Positions 1 to 11,432 of a stretch of 64,000 nt of DNA are shown piece after piece. Numbering within the stretch: the stretch's first letter is position 1; each line of letters opens with the position of its first letter. This DNA comes from CAWDZK01 sp963807005 (GTDB lineage Bacteria; Actinomycetota; Actinomycetes; JACCUZ01). Location: NCBI GenBank assembly GCA_963807005.1, contig CAWDZK010000004.1, positions 558,001 to 622,000 on the forward strand, read 5' to 3'. A program made the position numbers and the translations under genes. The notes under the pieces were generated by a model that searched no databases, was not told the origin of the DNA, and saw only the letters and a list, made by a program, of their open reading frames with translations.

Positions 1-508
1 CCACTGCCTCGTCCTCGATCCCCGGTGGCTCCTCGCTCCCCCGGTCGTCGGGCCGCGCCGTACGTGCGACGAGCCGCCCTGGCGGGCGGCCGGACGACCT
101 CTCGGCGTCCAGCGCACCCTGCAAGATGATGACAGCAGCGGCCTGGTCGATGACGCTGCGCCCTCGGCGGGTGTCTACCCCGCTGGCGTGCAACCCACGC
201 TGGGCACTGACTGTCGAGAACCGTTCGTCGACCAGCCGGACCGGCACGGGGAGCCGGTCGGCCAGCGCGCCGGCGTACTCCTCGGCGGCCCGGGCCGAGG
301 GGCCGGCAGCTCCCCGCAAAGAGGTCGGCAGGCCCACGACCACCTCGATGACGTCACGCTCAGTGACGAGGGATACCAGACGGGTGACGTCGTCCCGACC
401 GCGCCGGACCGTCTCGACCGGCGTCGCGACCAGCCCGGAGGGGTCGCAGGTCGCCACGCCGACCCGGACGCTGCCGACGTCGACGCCGAGGCGGACGCCG
501 GGCCTCAT
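1..508 (-). CDS. ruvX: RuvX/YqgF-family Holliday-junction-resolvase-like protein, C-terminus cut by window edge
   Basis: The reading frame starts at an ATG at 508 and stays open to the window edge, so about 169 codons are visible and no stop is seen. The N-terminus holds the RNase H-fold signature LGVDVGSVRVGVA, followed by VVVGLPTSLRG and LVDERFST, all typical of YqgF/RuvX. The family is implicated in processing the 5' end of pre-16S rRNA and was first proposed to be a Holliday junction resolvase. It lies 43 bp downstream of alaS on the same strand, the usual actinobacterial alaS-ruvX order (mltG normally follows, outside this window). The acidic, Pro/Gly-rich tail after residue 150 is longer than in compact homologues; it may be a genuine extension. 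Confidence 0.9.
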   Translation of the reverse strand, partial: MRPGVRLGVDVGSVRVGVATCDPSGLVATPVETVRRGRDDVTRLVSLVTERDVIEVVVGLPTSLRGAAGPSARAAEEYAGALADRLPVPVRLVDERFSTVSAQRGLHASGVDTRRGRSVIDQAAAVIILQGALDAERSSGRPPGRLVARTARPDDRGSEEPPGIEDEAV

Positions 509-551
509 CGGCGGCGCCGGGGCGTCGTCGTGCGGTGCAGGGGAAACGGGG

Positions 552-3262
<2,711 letters not shown>

Positions 3263-3263
<1 letters not shown>

Positions 3264-3589
3264 CAGGGGTCACTCCTGGTTCGGGTGCGACGGCTGTCGC
3301 GGGGCCGGCCGACCTGCCGGTCGGCCGGGTGGTCGAGGAGGTCGGCAGCCTCGGCGGGGCTCAGCGGCTGGTCGTGGGCCGGCTCCATGCCGAGCGCCTC
3401 GCGCAGCTCGGCCTCGCGCTGGGCCATGCCGTCGCGGACCTCGTCGACGAAGGCCCGCAGGCCGGCGCCGGCGTCGGTGGCCCGCTCGGCCAGCCCGCCC
3501 GGGCTGTAGGCGTGCAGGGTCTTCTGCACCTTGCGGACGGCATAGACCCCGGCGGCCGCCCCGACGGCGACCCAGAAGAGGCGGCGCAT
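3263..3589 (-). CDS. small membrane-anchored protein, DUF6167-like
   Basis: This 108-residue protein starts with one hydrophobic segment (MRRLFWVAVGAAAGVYAVRK, residues 1-20) that should act as a membrane anchor. A charged, probably helical cytoplasmic part follows (residues 35-75), then a disordered Arg-rich tail. I recognise it as the small DUF6167-type protein commonly found just upstream of alaS in actinomycetes; its function is unknown. Start and stop overlap both neighbours (DUF948 gene before, alaS after), so it is very likely co-translated. The family name is recalled from context and N-terminal pattern, not from a search. Confidence 0.8.
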
Positions 3590-4032
3590 CAGTGGGCCTG
3601 CCGCCGCTTCGCGGCTCGGGCGGCGGCCTTCTCGGCCGCCTTGTTCGCACGGGTCTGGTCCGAGACGCGACGCCGCTTGCGCTCGCCGGGGCGTCCGGAC
3701 AGCGCCTGCCGGACGCCGTACGAGAAGGCGGCGACGCGCACGACCGGGCCGCCCACGGTGGCCGCGACCAGGGCGGTCAGCGCGCTCACGTTCGTGGTGG
3801 CCGACTGCACGTTCGAGGTGATGGCATCGACCCGGACCAGCTGGGCGTTGGCCGTGGTGACCGTGGTGGTCACCTCGTTCAGCAGCGGGACCGTCTCGTC
3901 CGAGACGCCCTTGATCATCTGCCGGGTCTCGTCGAGGACGCCCCCGAGCTTGATCAGCGGGATCGCGAGGACCCCCACCAGCAGCACGAAGGCCACGGCG
4001 GCGATCAGCCCTGCGACGTCACCGACAGACAT
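3589..4032 (-). CDS. DUF948 domain-containing membrane protein
   Basis: The chosen start is the ATG at 4032, giving 147 residues; the frame stays open further upstream but that stretch covers the palindromic repeat and shows no protein-like composition. The N-terminus is one transmembrane helix (GDVAGLIAAVAFVLLVGVLA). A coiled-coil-prone stretch with the DUF948 pattern (LGGVLDETRQMIKGVSDETV) follows, and the tail is strongly basic (RKRRRVSDQ...KRRQAH). DUF948 proteins are single-pass membrane proteins of unknown function. It heads the small operon leading into alaS, and its stop overlaps the start of the next gene. Confidence 0.85.
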   Translation of the reverse strand: MSVGDVAGLIAAVAFVLLVGVLAIPLIKLGGVLDETRQMIKGVSDETVPLLNEVTTTVTTANAQLVRVDAITSNVQSATTNVSALTALVAATVGGPVVRVAAFSYGVRQALSGRPGERKRRRVSDQTRANKAAEKAAARAAKRRQAH

Positions 4033-4105
4033 GCGCCCGACCTTATCGCGCCCCCACCGCCTCCCCCGACCCCCATTTCCCCCGCCCCCCGCCCCTCCCC
4101 TTTCC

Positions 4106-4166
4106 GCCGAGTGGTGGGTTGCGCAGGTCGATGGCGGCATTCCGGGTGCCCGACCCACCACTCGGC
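4106..4166. repeat. 61-bp palindromic element, family A copy 1
   Basis: The arms GCCGAGTGGTGGGT (4106-4119) and ACCCACCACTCGGC (4153-4166) are exact reverse complements around a 33-nt loop. The stem can be extended by a G-U pair and a G-C pair. A second copy at 5232-5292 matches at about 54 of 61 positions, including the GCGCAGGTCGA part of the loop. It lies between the DUF948 gene and the nuclease-fold gene, which point away from each other, so a simple terminator role is unlikely here. It looks like a REP/MITE-type interspersed element. Confidence 0.85.
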
Positions 4167-4255
4167 GCCGTCCACAGGGCGTGACGTCGCGGGAACCGTC
4201 CACAAGTCCCCTCCTGCCGCACCGCCAGCGGCGCGTGCACGCCCAGGGTCGAGCG

Positions 4256-5203
4256 ATGCACCTACCCGACCCGGACTGCCAGCGCGCCATGACCACGCGG
4301 GACCTCCGCACCCTCGGCGTCGGTCGCGGCGAGCTCGACGGCCCCCGCTGGCGAGCCCCCTTCCGGGGCATCCACACACCGGCCGTGGTCGATCCGCGCT
4401 CCCCCAGGCAGCGCATCTACGACGCTGCCGAGGTCCTGGTACCAGGGGGCGCCGTCGGGGGCTGGGCCGCCGCACACCTGCTCGGCGCCGTCGCCCTCGA
4501 CGGCCTCGGCCCGGACGGCCGGCGCGAGGAACCGGTGATGGTCCTGGCCCCGACCCGTCAGCATCCGTGCCCCCGGCCAGGCGTACGGGTGTTCCGCAGC
4601 CGCCTCGGGCCGGACGACGTCGTCGACGTCGAGGGCATCCCAGTCACCTCACCTCTGCGCACCGCGTTCGACCTGGCGCGCGCGACCACCGTCGAACGCG
4701 GCGTCGTCGCGGTCGACGCGGTGGCGCGTGCGACGCGCCTCGATCTCGTCGCCCTGGACCGCTACGTGCGCCGGCACCCCCGCTACCGCGGCGTGCCGGT
4801 CGCCCGCTCCGCGGTGCAGCTCTGCGACCCCCGCGCCCGCTCGGCCGGCGAGAGCCGGCTTCGCTACGTCTGGCTGGTCGAGGCTCGGCTGCCGCGACCC
4901 GAGGTGAACCCCCTCGTCGTCGACGGATGGGGCTCGGTCGTGGCCATGACCGACCTCCTCGACACCGGCTCCGGCCTGGCCGGCGAGTACGACGGGAGCA
5001 CCCACCGGGAGCTGGCTGAGCACACCGCGGACAACGCCCGCGAGGAGCACCTCGAGCAACTCGGACTCGTCGTCGTGCGGGCCACGTCCATCGACGTCGG
5101 CCCGGACCGGTTGCGCCTGGTCCAGCGGCTGCGGGCCGGCCACAGGCGTGCGCTCGCGACGACCCGCCAGTCGTGGGGCTGGTCCCCCGGCCCGCTGCCC
5201 TGA
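4256..5203 (+). CDS. AbiEi-antitoxin-like / DUF559-type nuclease-fold protein
   Basis: This 315-residue protein (ATG 4256; an internal ATG at 4289 is an alternative start) resembles the abundant actinobacterial proteins that join an N-terminal winged-helix, AbiEi-antitoxin-like half (residues 1-150) to a C-terminal PD-(D/E)XK-like half. The latter shows LAGEYDGSTH followed by a conserved Asp/Arg helix and LEQLGLVVVRAT, the usual DUF559/Vsr-like pattern. The biological role of these proteins is not established; defence or DNA repair is speculation. The gene stands alone on the plus strand and is bracketed at both ends by the same 61-bp palindromic element, which is unusual in this window. Confidence 0.75.
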   Translation: MHLPDPDCQRAMTTRDLRTLGVGRGELDGPRWRAPFRGIHTPAVVDPRSPRQRIYDAAEVLVPGGAVGGWAAAHLLGAVALDGLGPDGRREEPVMVLAPTRQHPCPRPGVRVFRSRLGPDDVVDVEGIPVTSPLRTAFDLARATTVERGVVAVDAVARATRLDLVALDRYVRRHPRYRGVPVARSAVQLCDPRARSAGESRLRYVWLVEARLPRPEVNPLVVDGWGSVVAMTDLLDTGSGLAGEYDGSTHRELAEHTADNAREEHLEQLGLVVVRATSIDVGPDRLRLVQRLRAGHRRALATTRQSWGWSPGPLP

Positions 5204-5231
5204 GCCGCCGCCACCAGCCCGCCACCAGCCC

Positions 5232-5292
5232 GCCGAGTGGTGGGTTGCGCAGGTCGAGCGGGACATTTCGGGTGTCCAACCCACCACTCGGC
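5232..5292. repeat. 61-bp palindromic element, family A copy 2
   Basis: The arms GCCGAGTGGTGGGTTG (5232-5247) and CAACCCACCACTCGGC (5277-5292) form a perfect 16-bp stem with a 29-nt loop. The element sits between the 3' ends of two convergent genes (nuclease-fold protein and rarA), so this copy could also act as a bidirectional terminator. It is nearly identical to 4106-4166, and most differences between the copies lie in the loop. Confidence 0.88.
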
Positions 5293-5308
5293 GGAGGGTC
5301 GGGGGGGG

Positions 5309-6652
5309 TTACCTGGGGCGGATGCGGGTGCGGAGGGTCTCCCAGAGGTCGGCGAGGCGGGACTCGCCGCCGTACCGCGTCGGGCGGTAGTACGTCCGGG
5401 GCAGCACCGCGTCCGGGGGGTACTGCTGGGCAGCCACCCCGCCGGGCTCGTCGTGCGGGTAGACGTAGCCGGACCCGGAGCCGACCTTCGTCGCCCCGGC
5501 GTAGTGCGCGTCGCGCAGGTGCGGCGGAACCGCTCCGGCAAGCCCGGCGCGTACGTCGGCGATCGCCGCGTCGACCGCCAGGACCACGGCGTTGGACTTC
5601 GGGGCCAGCGCCAGGTGGATCACCGCCTGCGCCAGGTTGATGCGGGCCTCCGGCATCCCGATCAGGGCGACGGCGTCCGCGGCGGCGACGGCGGCGAGCA
5701 GCGACGTCGGGTCGGCCAGCCCGATGTCCTCCGAGGCGAGGATCACCAGCCGGCGGGCGATGAACCGCGGGTCCTCCCCCGCCTCGACCATCCGCGCCAG
5801 GTAGTGCAGTGCGGCGTCCACGTCCGACCCACGCATCGACTTGATGAAGGCCGAGATGACGTCGTAGTGCTGGTCGCCGTCGCGGTCGTAGCGCAGCGCC
5901 GCCCGGTCGACGGCGGACTCCAGGGTCTGTACGTCGAGCTCGGCCGGCCGGGTGTCGCCGGCCTTCGCCAGGGCAGCCCCGGCGCCGGCCTCCAGGGCGG
6001 TGAGGCCACGCCGCGCGTCGCCGCCGGCGACCCGCAGCAGGTGCGCCATCGCCTCCGGCGACACCTCGACGGCGCCGTCGAGGCCACGCGCGTCCGAGAT
6101 CGCGCGCTGGATCACCTCGGCGATCCCCCCGTCGTCCAGCGAGGCGAGGGTGAGCAGCAGCGACCTCGACAGCAGCGGCGACACGACGGAGAAGTACGGG
6201 TTCTCCGTGGTGGCCGCCACCAACGTGACCCAGCGGTTCTCGACCGCGGGCAGCAGCGCGTCCTGCTGGGTCTTGGAGAACCGGTGCACCTCGTCGATGA
6301 ACAGCACCGTCTCGCGGCCGTTCATCGCGCTGGACCGCTTCGCGGCGTCGACCACGGCCCGCACCTCCTTGACCCCGGCGTTCACCGCGGACAGCTCGGT
6401 GAACGCCCGGCCGGTCGCGGTCGAGACGAGGTAGGCCAGGGTGGTCTTGCCGGTGCCGGGCGGGCCCCACAGGATCACCGACGCCGGCCCGGCCACCCCG
6501 CCGGCGCCGGACACCAGACGACGCAGCGGCGAGCCCTCGACGAGCAGGTGGTCCTGCCCCACGACCTCCTCGAGGGTCCGCGGCCGCATCCGTACGGCGA
6601 GCGGTGCGCCGGCGGTCCCGCGGTCCTCCGCGGCAGCCTCGAACAGGTCCAC
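5309..6652 (-). CDS. rarA: replication-associated recombination protein A (MgsA/RarA AAA+ ATPase)
   Basis: This 447-residue AAA+ ATPase has Walker A GPPGTGKTT near residue 65, Walker B VLFIDEVHRF near 117, sensor-1 VAATTENP, and the RarA-specific C-terminal clamp-loader-like half with YPPDAVLPRTYYRP. RarA acts at stalled replication forks together with SSB. It is divergent from the MMPL transporter gene with only 38 bp between the starts, so their promoters must overlap. Length and motif set are standard for the family. Confidence 0.95.
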   Translation of the reverse strand: MDLFEAAAEDRGTAGAPLAVRMRPRTLEEVVGQDHLLVEGSPLRRLVSGAGGVAGPASVILWGPPGTGKTTLAYLVSTATGRAFTELSAVNAGVKEVRAVVDAAKRSSAMNGRETVLFIDEVHRFSKTQQDALLPAVENRWVTLVAATTENPYFSVVSPLLSRSLLLTLASLDDGGIAEVIQRAISDARGLDGAVEVSPEAMAHLLRVAGGDARRGLTALEAGAGAALAKAGDTRPAELDVQTLESAVDRAALRYDRDGDQHYDVISAFIKSMRGSDVDAALHYLARMVEAGEDPRFIARRLVILASEDIGLADPTSLLAAVAAADAVALIGMPEARINLAQAVIHLALAPKSNAVVLAVDAAIADVRAGLAGAVPPHLRDAHYAGATKVGSGSGYVYPHDEPGGVAAQQYPPDAVLPRTYYRPTRYGGESRLADLWETLRTRIRPR

Positions 6653-6690
6653 GTCGACGACCGTAACGGCCCGGTTGCGAGGATGACGGA

Positions 6691-8811
6691 GTGCTGTCCA
6701 CCCTCGGCCGGTTCTGCGTCCGGCACCGGCGCGTGGTGCTGGCTGCCTGGCTCGTGGCGTTCGTCGCCGGGATCGGTGCCGGCGTCCAGGTCTTCCCGCG
6801 GCTGACGGTCGACTACTCGGGCTCCTCGATCGAGTCCTTCGCGGGTCTCGACCGCCTGGACGAGTCGGCGGAGTACGGCGCCCGCGTCACCGCCCTGCTG
6901 CCGGTGCCCACCGAGGCGCCGGGCCGCGCGGCCGTGGCCACCGCCGCCGCGGACCTGAGCCGCAGCGACGGCGTGGCCCGGGTCCTCGACCCGCTGTCCG
7001 CGCCGGCCCAGGCAGGGCTCGTGAGCCCGGACGGCCGATCAGGTCTGCTCGTGGTGGACCTGGACCGTCAGGTCCTCGACGAGGACGCGACCGTCGACAC
7101 GGTGGTCGACCGGCTACGGCAGCTGGACCGGCAGGTGGACGGCGAGGTCCTGCTCGGCGGCAACCTGCTGCTCGACCGGGAGAGTGCCGAGCAGTCGCAG
7201 CGGGACATCGAGCGCGGCGAGCTGGTGGCGCTCCCGATCACCCTGGTCGTCATGGTGCTGCTCTTCGGCGGGTTCGTCGCGGCGGGCATCCCGCTGCTCG
7301 GCGCCTTCTGCTCGATCGCGGGCGGTCTGGCGGCGCTGTACGGCATCTCCTTCCTGATGGACCTCGACCCGTCGGTGCCCTCGGTCACCACCGTGATGGG
7401 ACTCGGGCTGTCCATCGACTACGCGCTGCTGGTCGTGGCCCGCTACCGGGAGGAGCGCGGCCTCGGCCGTGGGCCGGAGGACGCGGTGGTGGTCTCCGTG
7501 ATGACCGCCGGCCGGACCATCTCGTTCTCGGCGCTGACGGTCGCGACGGCGTTGTGCGGGTTGTTCGTGTTCCAGCTCAGCATCTTCCGGGCCCTCGGCG
7601 CCGCGGGCGTCACCGTCGTGCTGGTGGCGCTCGCCGTCGGGCTCACGCTGGCACCCGCGCTGCTGGCGACGTTCCACCGTTGGATCCGGGTGCCGACCAG
7701 CCGGGTCTCGGACGACGGGTTCTTCGCCCGGCTGGCCAGGGCGACCCAGCGGCGCGCCGTTCTGGTGACCGTCGGCGTCTCAGCCGCGCTGCTCGCAGCC
7801 GGTGCACCCTTCCTCGGCGTCACCTTCCAGAACGGCGGCGCCGACCTGCTGCCGAAGGACTTCGAGGCGCGCCGGTTCTCCGATGCGGTGGCCGCGCAGT
7901 TCCCGACCGAGGCGACCGACCCCGTCGTCGTGGTGGCCCGGGTGCCGGCAACCCGGCTGGACGCGTGGCGGGCCACCGTCGCCGACCTGCCGCAGGTCGC
8001 TCGGACCGCTCCCTCCACCGACCGGCGCGACGGCTGGTCGTCGGTCGAGATCACCCCGCGGGGGTCGACCCAGGGCGCCCAGGCGACCGAGCTCGTCCAG
8101 GCCCTCAGAGAGCGCAGGCCGGAGTTCCGGACCTGGGTGACCGGCTCTGCCGCGGTGCTGGTGGACTTCCAGGACCTGGTGCTCGCCGGCCTGCCATGGG
8201 CGATCGCCGTCCTCGGGCTGGGCACGTTCGTGCTGCTGTTCCTGATGACCGGCTCGGTGCTGGTGCCGGTCAAGGCACTGGTCATGAACACCCTGTCGCT
8301 CGGCGCGACGTTCGGCGTCCTGGTGCTGGTCTTCCAGGACGGCTTCGGGGCTGATCTGCTCGACTTCACCCCGACCGGCGCGCTGGAGACCTGGGTGCCC
8401 GTCGTGGTGTTCGCCTTCGCCTTCGGACTGTCGATGGACTATGAGGTCTTCCTGCTGTCCCGGGTGAAGGAGCTGTACGACGGCGGCCTGCCCAACGACA
8501 AGGCGGTCGAGATCGGTCTGCAGCGCAGCGGGCGGATCATCACCTCCGCCGCGTTGCTCGTCTTCATCGTGTTCCTCGGCTTCACCAGCGGAGAGCTGCT
8601 CGGCATCAAGCAGATGGGCCTGGCGCTGGCGACCGCCGTGGCCGTGGACGCCACCGTGGTGCGCTGCCTGCTCGTCCCGGCCACCATGACCCTGCTCGGC
8701 GACCGCAACTGGTGGGCGCCGCCCTGGCTGCGCCGCATCCACGACCGGATCGGGCTGCGCGAGCACGTCGAGCCTCCCCCGCTGCCCGAGCCCGCGCGGA
8801 CCGGCCGATGA
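6691..8811 (+). CDS. MMPL-family (RND superfamily) membrane transporter
   Basis: This 706-residue protein starts at GTG 6691. The layout is the MMPL duplication: one N-terminal helix (RVVLAAWLVAFVAGIGAGV), a large extracytoplasmic loop (about 40-165), five helices with the motif GLGLSIDYALLVVARYREE near residue 240, and a second copy of the same arrangement with FGLSMDYEVFLLSRVKE near 580. These proteins export lipids or other hydrophobic compounds using the proton gradient. The substrate cannot be told from sequence. Its stop overlaps the following GNAT gene (ATGA), so the two are probably co-translated. Confidence 0.93.
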   Translation: MLSTLGRFCVRHRRVVLAAWLVAFVAGIGAGVQVFPRLTVDYSGSSIESFAGLDRLDESAEYGARVTALLPVPTEAPGRAAVATAAADLSRSDGVARVLDPLSAPAQAGLVSPDGRSGLLVVDLDRQVLDEDATVDTVVDRLRQLDRQVDGEVLLGGNLLLDRESAEQSQRDIERGELVALPITLVVMVLLFGGFVAAGIPLLGAFCSIAGGLAALYGISFLMDLDPSVPSVTTVMGLGLSIDYALLVVARYREERGLGRGPEDAVVVSVMTAGRTISFSALTVATALCGLFVFQLSIFRALGAAGVTVVLVALAVGLTLAPALLATFHRWIRVPTSRVSDDGFFARLARATQRRAVLVTVGVSAALLAAGAPFLGVTFQNGGADLLPKDFEARRFSDAVAAQFPTEATDPVVVVARVPATRLDAWRATVADLPQVARTAPSTDRRDGWSSVEITPRGSTQGAQATELVQALRERRPEFRTWVTGSAAVLVDFQDLVLAGLPWAIAVLGLGTFVLLFLMTGSVLVPVKALVMNTLSLGATFGVLVLVFQDGFGADLLDFTPTGALETWVPVVVFAFAFGLSMDYEVFLLSRVKELYDGGLPNDKAVEIGLQRSGRIITSAALLVFIVFLGFTSGELLGIKQMGLALATAVAVDATVVRCLLVPATMTLLGDRNWWAPPWLRRIHDRIGLREHVEPPPLPEPARTGR

Positions 8812-9557
8812 CCGCCGGGCTGCATCGGCTGGCCGGCGTCGCGGAGCTGCTCGACCGGCACGGGGACGACTTCGCCCGGGCCGAGGCCGACCCGGACCGG
8901 GTCGCCTCAGCCTGGGCCCTGGGCCGGGCCGTCGGCTGGGTGACCGCCTCCCGTCGCGTCCCGGGCCGCGCCCACCTGGTCGCCCTGGGAACGCCGAGCG
9001 ATGCGGCCACCATGCTCACGGCGCTCGCCGGCGACCAGGGCATCTCCTCGGCGACCCTGCCGCGCGACGCCGACGCCCGTCTGCCGACGTTCCGGCTGGA
9101 CCCGCGCAACGACTGGGAGTGGCTGGTCACCCGCGTCGCTCCCCCTCCCCAGCCCGGCGAGGACCTGGTCGGCTGGCTTCCCGACGACGCGACGGCCGAG
9201 CTGCCCGGGCTGCTCGCCGCCTGGAGCCCGCGGCACGACGTCGTCCCGGGCGATCCCGGCGTACGACGATGGGCCGGCGTCCGGGACCGGTCGGGCGTCC
9301 TGGTCGCTGCGGCGGCGCACACCGAGCACCGGGCCGGCGTGCCACACCTGGCCTCGGTCGTGACCCACGGCGACCACCGCGGACGCGGGCTCGGCGCCGC
9401 CGTCTGCGGCTGGCTGACCCGCACGCTGCTGTCCGAGGGCAGCGGCTGGGTCACCCTCGGCATGTACAGCGACAACGACGCCGCCCGCCGGATGTACCGC
9501 CGGCTCGGCTACACCGGCGACCACCGGTTCACCAGCGGACGGCTCGTGCCGCGCTGA
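8808..9557 (+). CDS. GNAT-family N-acetyltransferase
   Basis: Start ATG 8808 overlaps the MMPL gene's stop. The protein is 249 residues: an N-terminal half without clear motifs and a C-terminal GNAT fold with the acetyl-CoA loop HGDHRGRGLG near residue 190 and the family-typical LGMYSDNDAARRMYRRLGY near 225. Some GNAT proteins of this arrangement acetylate small molecules or peptides; the substrate here is unknown. Coupling to an MMPL exporter suggests a link to export or modification of the same compound, but this is inference from adjacency only. Confidence 0.88.
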   Translation: MTAGLHRLAGVAELLDRHGDDFARAEADPDRVASAWALGRAVGWVTASRRVPGRAHLVALGTPSDAATMLTALAGDQGISSATLPRDADARLPTFRLDPRNDWEWLVTRVAPPPQPGEDLVGWLPDDATAELPGLLAAWSPRHDVVPGDPGVRRWAGVRDRSGVLVAAAAHTEHRAGVPHLASVVTHGDHRGRGLGAAVCGWLTRTLLSEGSGWVTLGMYSDNDAARRMYRRLGYTGDHRFTSGRLVPR

Positions 9558-9578
9558 CCGGACGGGTTGCCGCCGGGC

Positions 9579-11396
9579 TCAGCTACGGACCGGGCTGGGC
9601 GGCTCCCCCGGCGAGTCGCCCGCACCGGCCGGGGCGGACGCCGGCACTACGTCGACGCCGGCCTCCTTGCGCTGGTCGGGCGTGATCGGTGCGGGGGCCG
9701 CCGTCAGCGGGTCGTACCCGTTGCCGGTCTTCGGGAAGGCGATCACCTCGCGGATCGAGTCGGTCTCCGCCAGCAGCGCGACGATCCGGTCCCAGCCCAG
9801 CGCGATGCCACCGTGCGGGGGCGCGCCGTAGGCGAACGCGTCGAGGAGGAAGCCGAACTTCTCCTGCGCCTGCGCCTCGGTCAGGCCCATCAGTGCGAAG
9901 ACCCGCTCCTGCACGTCGCGACGGTGGATACGGATCGATCCGCCGCCGATCTCGTTGCCGTTGCACACCAGGTCGTAGGCGTAGGCCAGGGCGTTGCCCG
10001 GGTCCTCCTCGAACCGGTCGATCCACTCCGGCTTGGGCGAGGTGAAGGCGTGGTGAACCGCGGTCCAGGCACCCGCGCCGACGGCGACGTCACCGCTCGC
10101 GCGGGCTGCGGCCGACGGCTCGAACAGCGGCGCGTCCATGACCCACAGGAACGACCAGGCCGACTCGTCCACCAGCCCGCAGCGCCGTCCTATCTCCAGC
10201 CGGGCGGCACCGAGCAGCGTCCGGGCCGCCGCGGTCTCCCCGGCCGCGAAGAACACCGCGTCGCCGGCCGCGGCGCCCACGTGTCCCGCCAGCCCCGCGC
10301 GCTCCTCCTCGGACAGGTTCTTCGCGGTGGGGCCGCCGAGCTCGCCGTCCTCACCCACCAGCACGTACGCCAGGCCGCGCGCCCCGCGCGCCTTCGCCCA
10401 GTCCTGCCAGCCGTCGAGCTCCTTGCGCGACTGCGAGCCGCCGCCCGGCATGACCACCGCACCGACGTACGGCGCCTGGAACACCCGGAACGGCGTTGCC
10501 GCGAAGTACTCGGTGCACTCGACCAGCTCCTGGCCGAAGCGCAGGTCCGGCTTGTCGCTGCCGAAGCGGCGCATCGCCTCGGCGAACGTCATCCGGGGCA
10601 GTGGCAGCTCGACGTCGTGCCCGACCAGCTTCCACAGCGCGGCGGTGACCGCCTCGGCCAGCTCGATGACGTCGTCCTGGTCGACGAAGGACATCTCGAC
10701 GTCGAGCTGGGTGAACTCGGGCTGCCGGTCGGCCCGGAAGTCCTCGTCCCGGTAGCAGCGGGCGATCTGGAAGTAGCGCTCCATGCCGGCGACCATGAGC
10801 AGCTGCTTGAACAGCTGCGGCGACTGCGGCAGCGCGTACCAGCTGCCCGGGGCCAGCCGCGCCGGCACCAGGAAGTCACGGGCACCCTCAGGGGTGGAGC
10901 GGGTCAGCGTCGGGGTCTCGACCTCCACGAAGCCGCGGCCGTGCAGGAGCTCGCGCGCCGTGCGGTTCACCTCGCTGCGCAGCCGGAGCGCGGCCGCGGG
11001 GCCGGCGCGGCGCAGGTCGAGGTACCGGTATCGCAGCCGGACCTCCTCGCCCACCTCGACGTGCTCGTCGATCTGGAACGGCAGCGGCGCGGACTCGTTG
11101 AGGACCTCGACCTCGCTCGCCACCACCTCGATCTCCCCGGTGGGGAGCTGCGGGTTCGCGTTCCCCGCCGGCCGGGCGCTGACGACGCCGACGACCCGCA
11201 GGCAGAACTCGTTGCGCAGACCGTGGGCCAGGGCCTCGTCGCGGATCACGACCTGGACGTAGCCGGACGCGTCGCGCAGGTCGACGAAGGCGACCCCGCC
11301 GTGGTCGCGGCGGCGCGCCACCCAGCCGGTGAGGGTGACGGACTGGCCGGCGTGCGCGGTACGCAGCGTCCCGGCCTCATGCGTGCGGATCAACAA
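9579..11396 (-). CDS. aspS: aspartyl-tRNA synthetase
   Basis: This 605-residue class II synthetase starts MLIRTHEAGTLR with an OB-fold anticodon-binding domain (VTLTGWVARRRDHGGVAFVDL), followed by the catalytic core with motif 2 (RCYRDEDFRADRQPEFTQLD) and motif 3 (GIALGWDRIVALL), with the bacterial GAD insertion between. It charges tRNA-Asp in the cytoplasm. Whether it also misacylates tRNA-Asn for the GatCAB route cannot be read from this sequence alone. It is 36 bp downstream of hisS on the same strand. The C-terminal 25 residues are a Pro/Gly/Ala-rich tail. Confidence 0.98.
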   Translation of the reverse strand: MLIRTHEAGTLRTAHAGQSVTLTGWVARRRDHGGVAFVDLRDASGYVQVVIRDEALAHGLRNEFCLRVVGVVSARPAGNANPQLPTGEIEVVASEVEVLNESAPLPFQIDEHVEVGEEVRLRYRYLDLRRAGPAAALRLRSEVNRTARELLHGRGFVEVETPTLTRSTPEGARDFLVPARLAPGSWYALPQSPQLFKQLLMVAGMERYFQIARCYRDEDFRADRQPEFTQLDVEMSFVDQDDVIELAEAVTAALWKLVGHDVELPLPRMTFAEAMRRFGSDKPDLRFGQELVECTEYFAATPFRVFQAPYVGAVVMPGGGSQSRKELDGWQDWAKARGARGLAYVLVGEDGELGGPTAKNLSEEERAGLAGHVGAAAGDAVFFAAGETAAARTLLGAARLEIGRRCGLVDESAWSFLWVMDAPLFEPSAAARASGDVAVGAGAWTAVHHAFTSPKPEWIDRFEEDPGNALAYAYDLVCNGNEIGGGSIRIHRRDVQERVFALMGLTEAQAQEKFGFLLDAFAYGAPPHGGIALGWDRIVALLAETDSIREVIAFPKTGNGYDPLTAAPAPITPDQRKEAGVDVVPASAPAGAGDSPGEPPSPVRS

Positions 11397-11432
11397 TGCT
11401 CCTCGGTACGGCGTGCCTGGTGCACGCGGACG

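Noticed and set aside
4256..5203. AbiEi-type toxin-antitoxin system
   Set aside because: Only one protein is present and no AbiEii-like nucleotidyltransferase neighbour exists; the nuclease-fold C-terminus is a different architecture.
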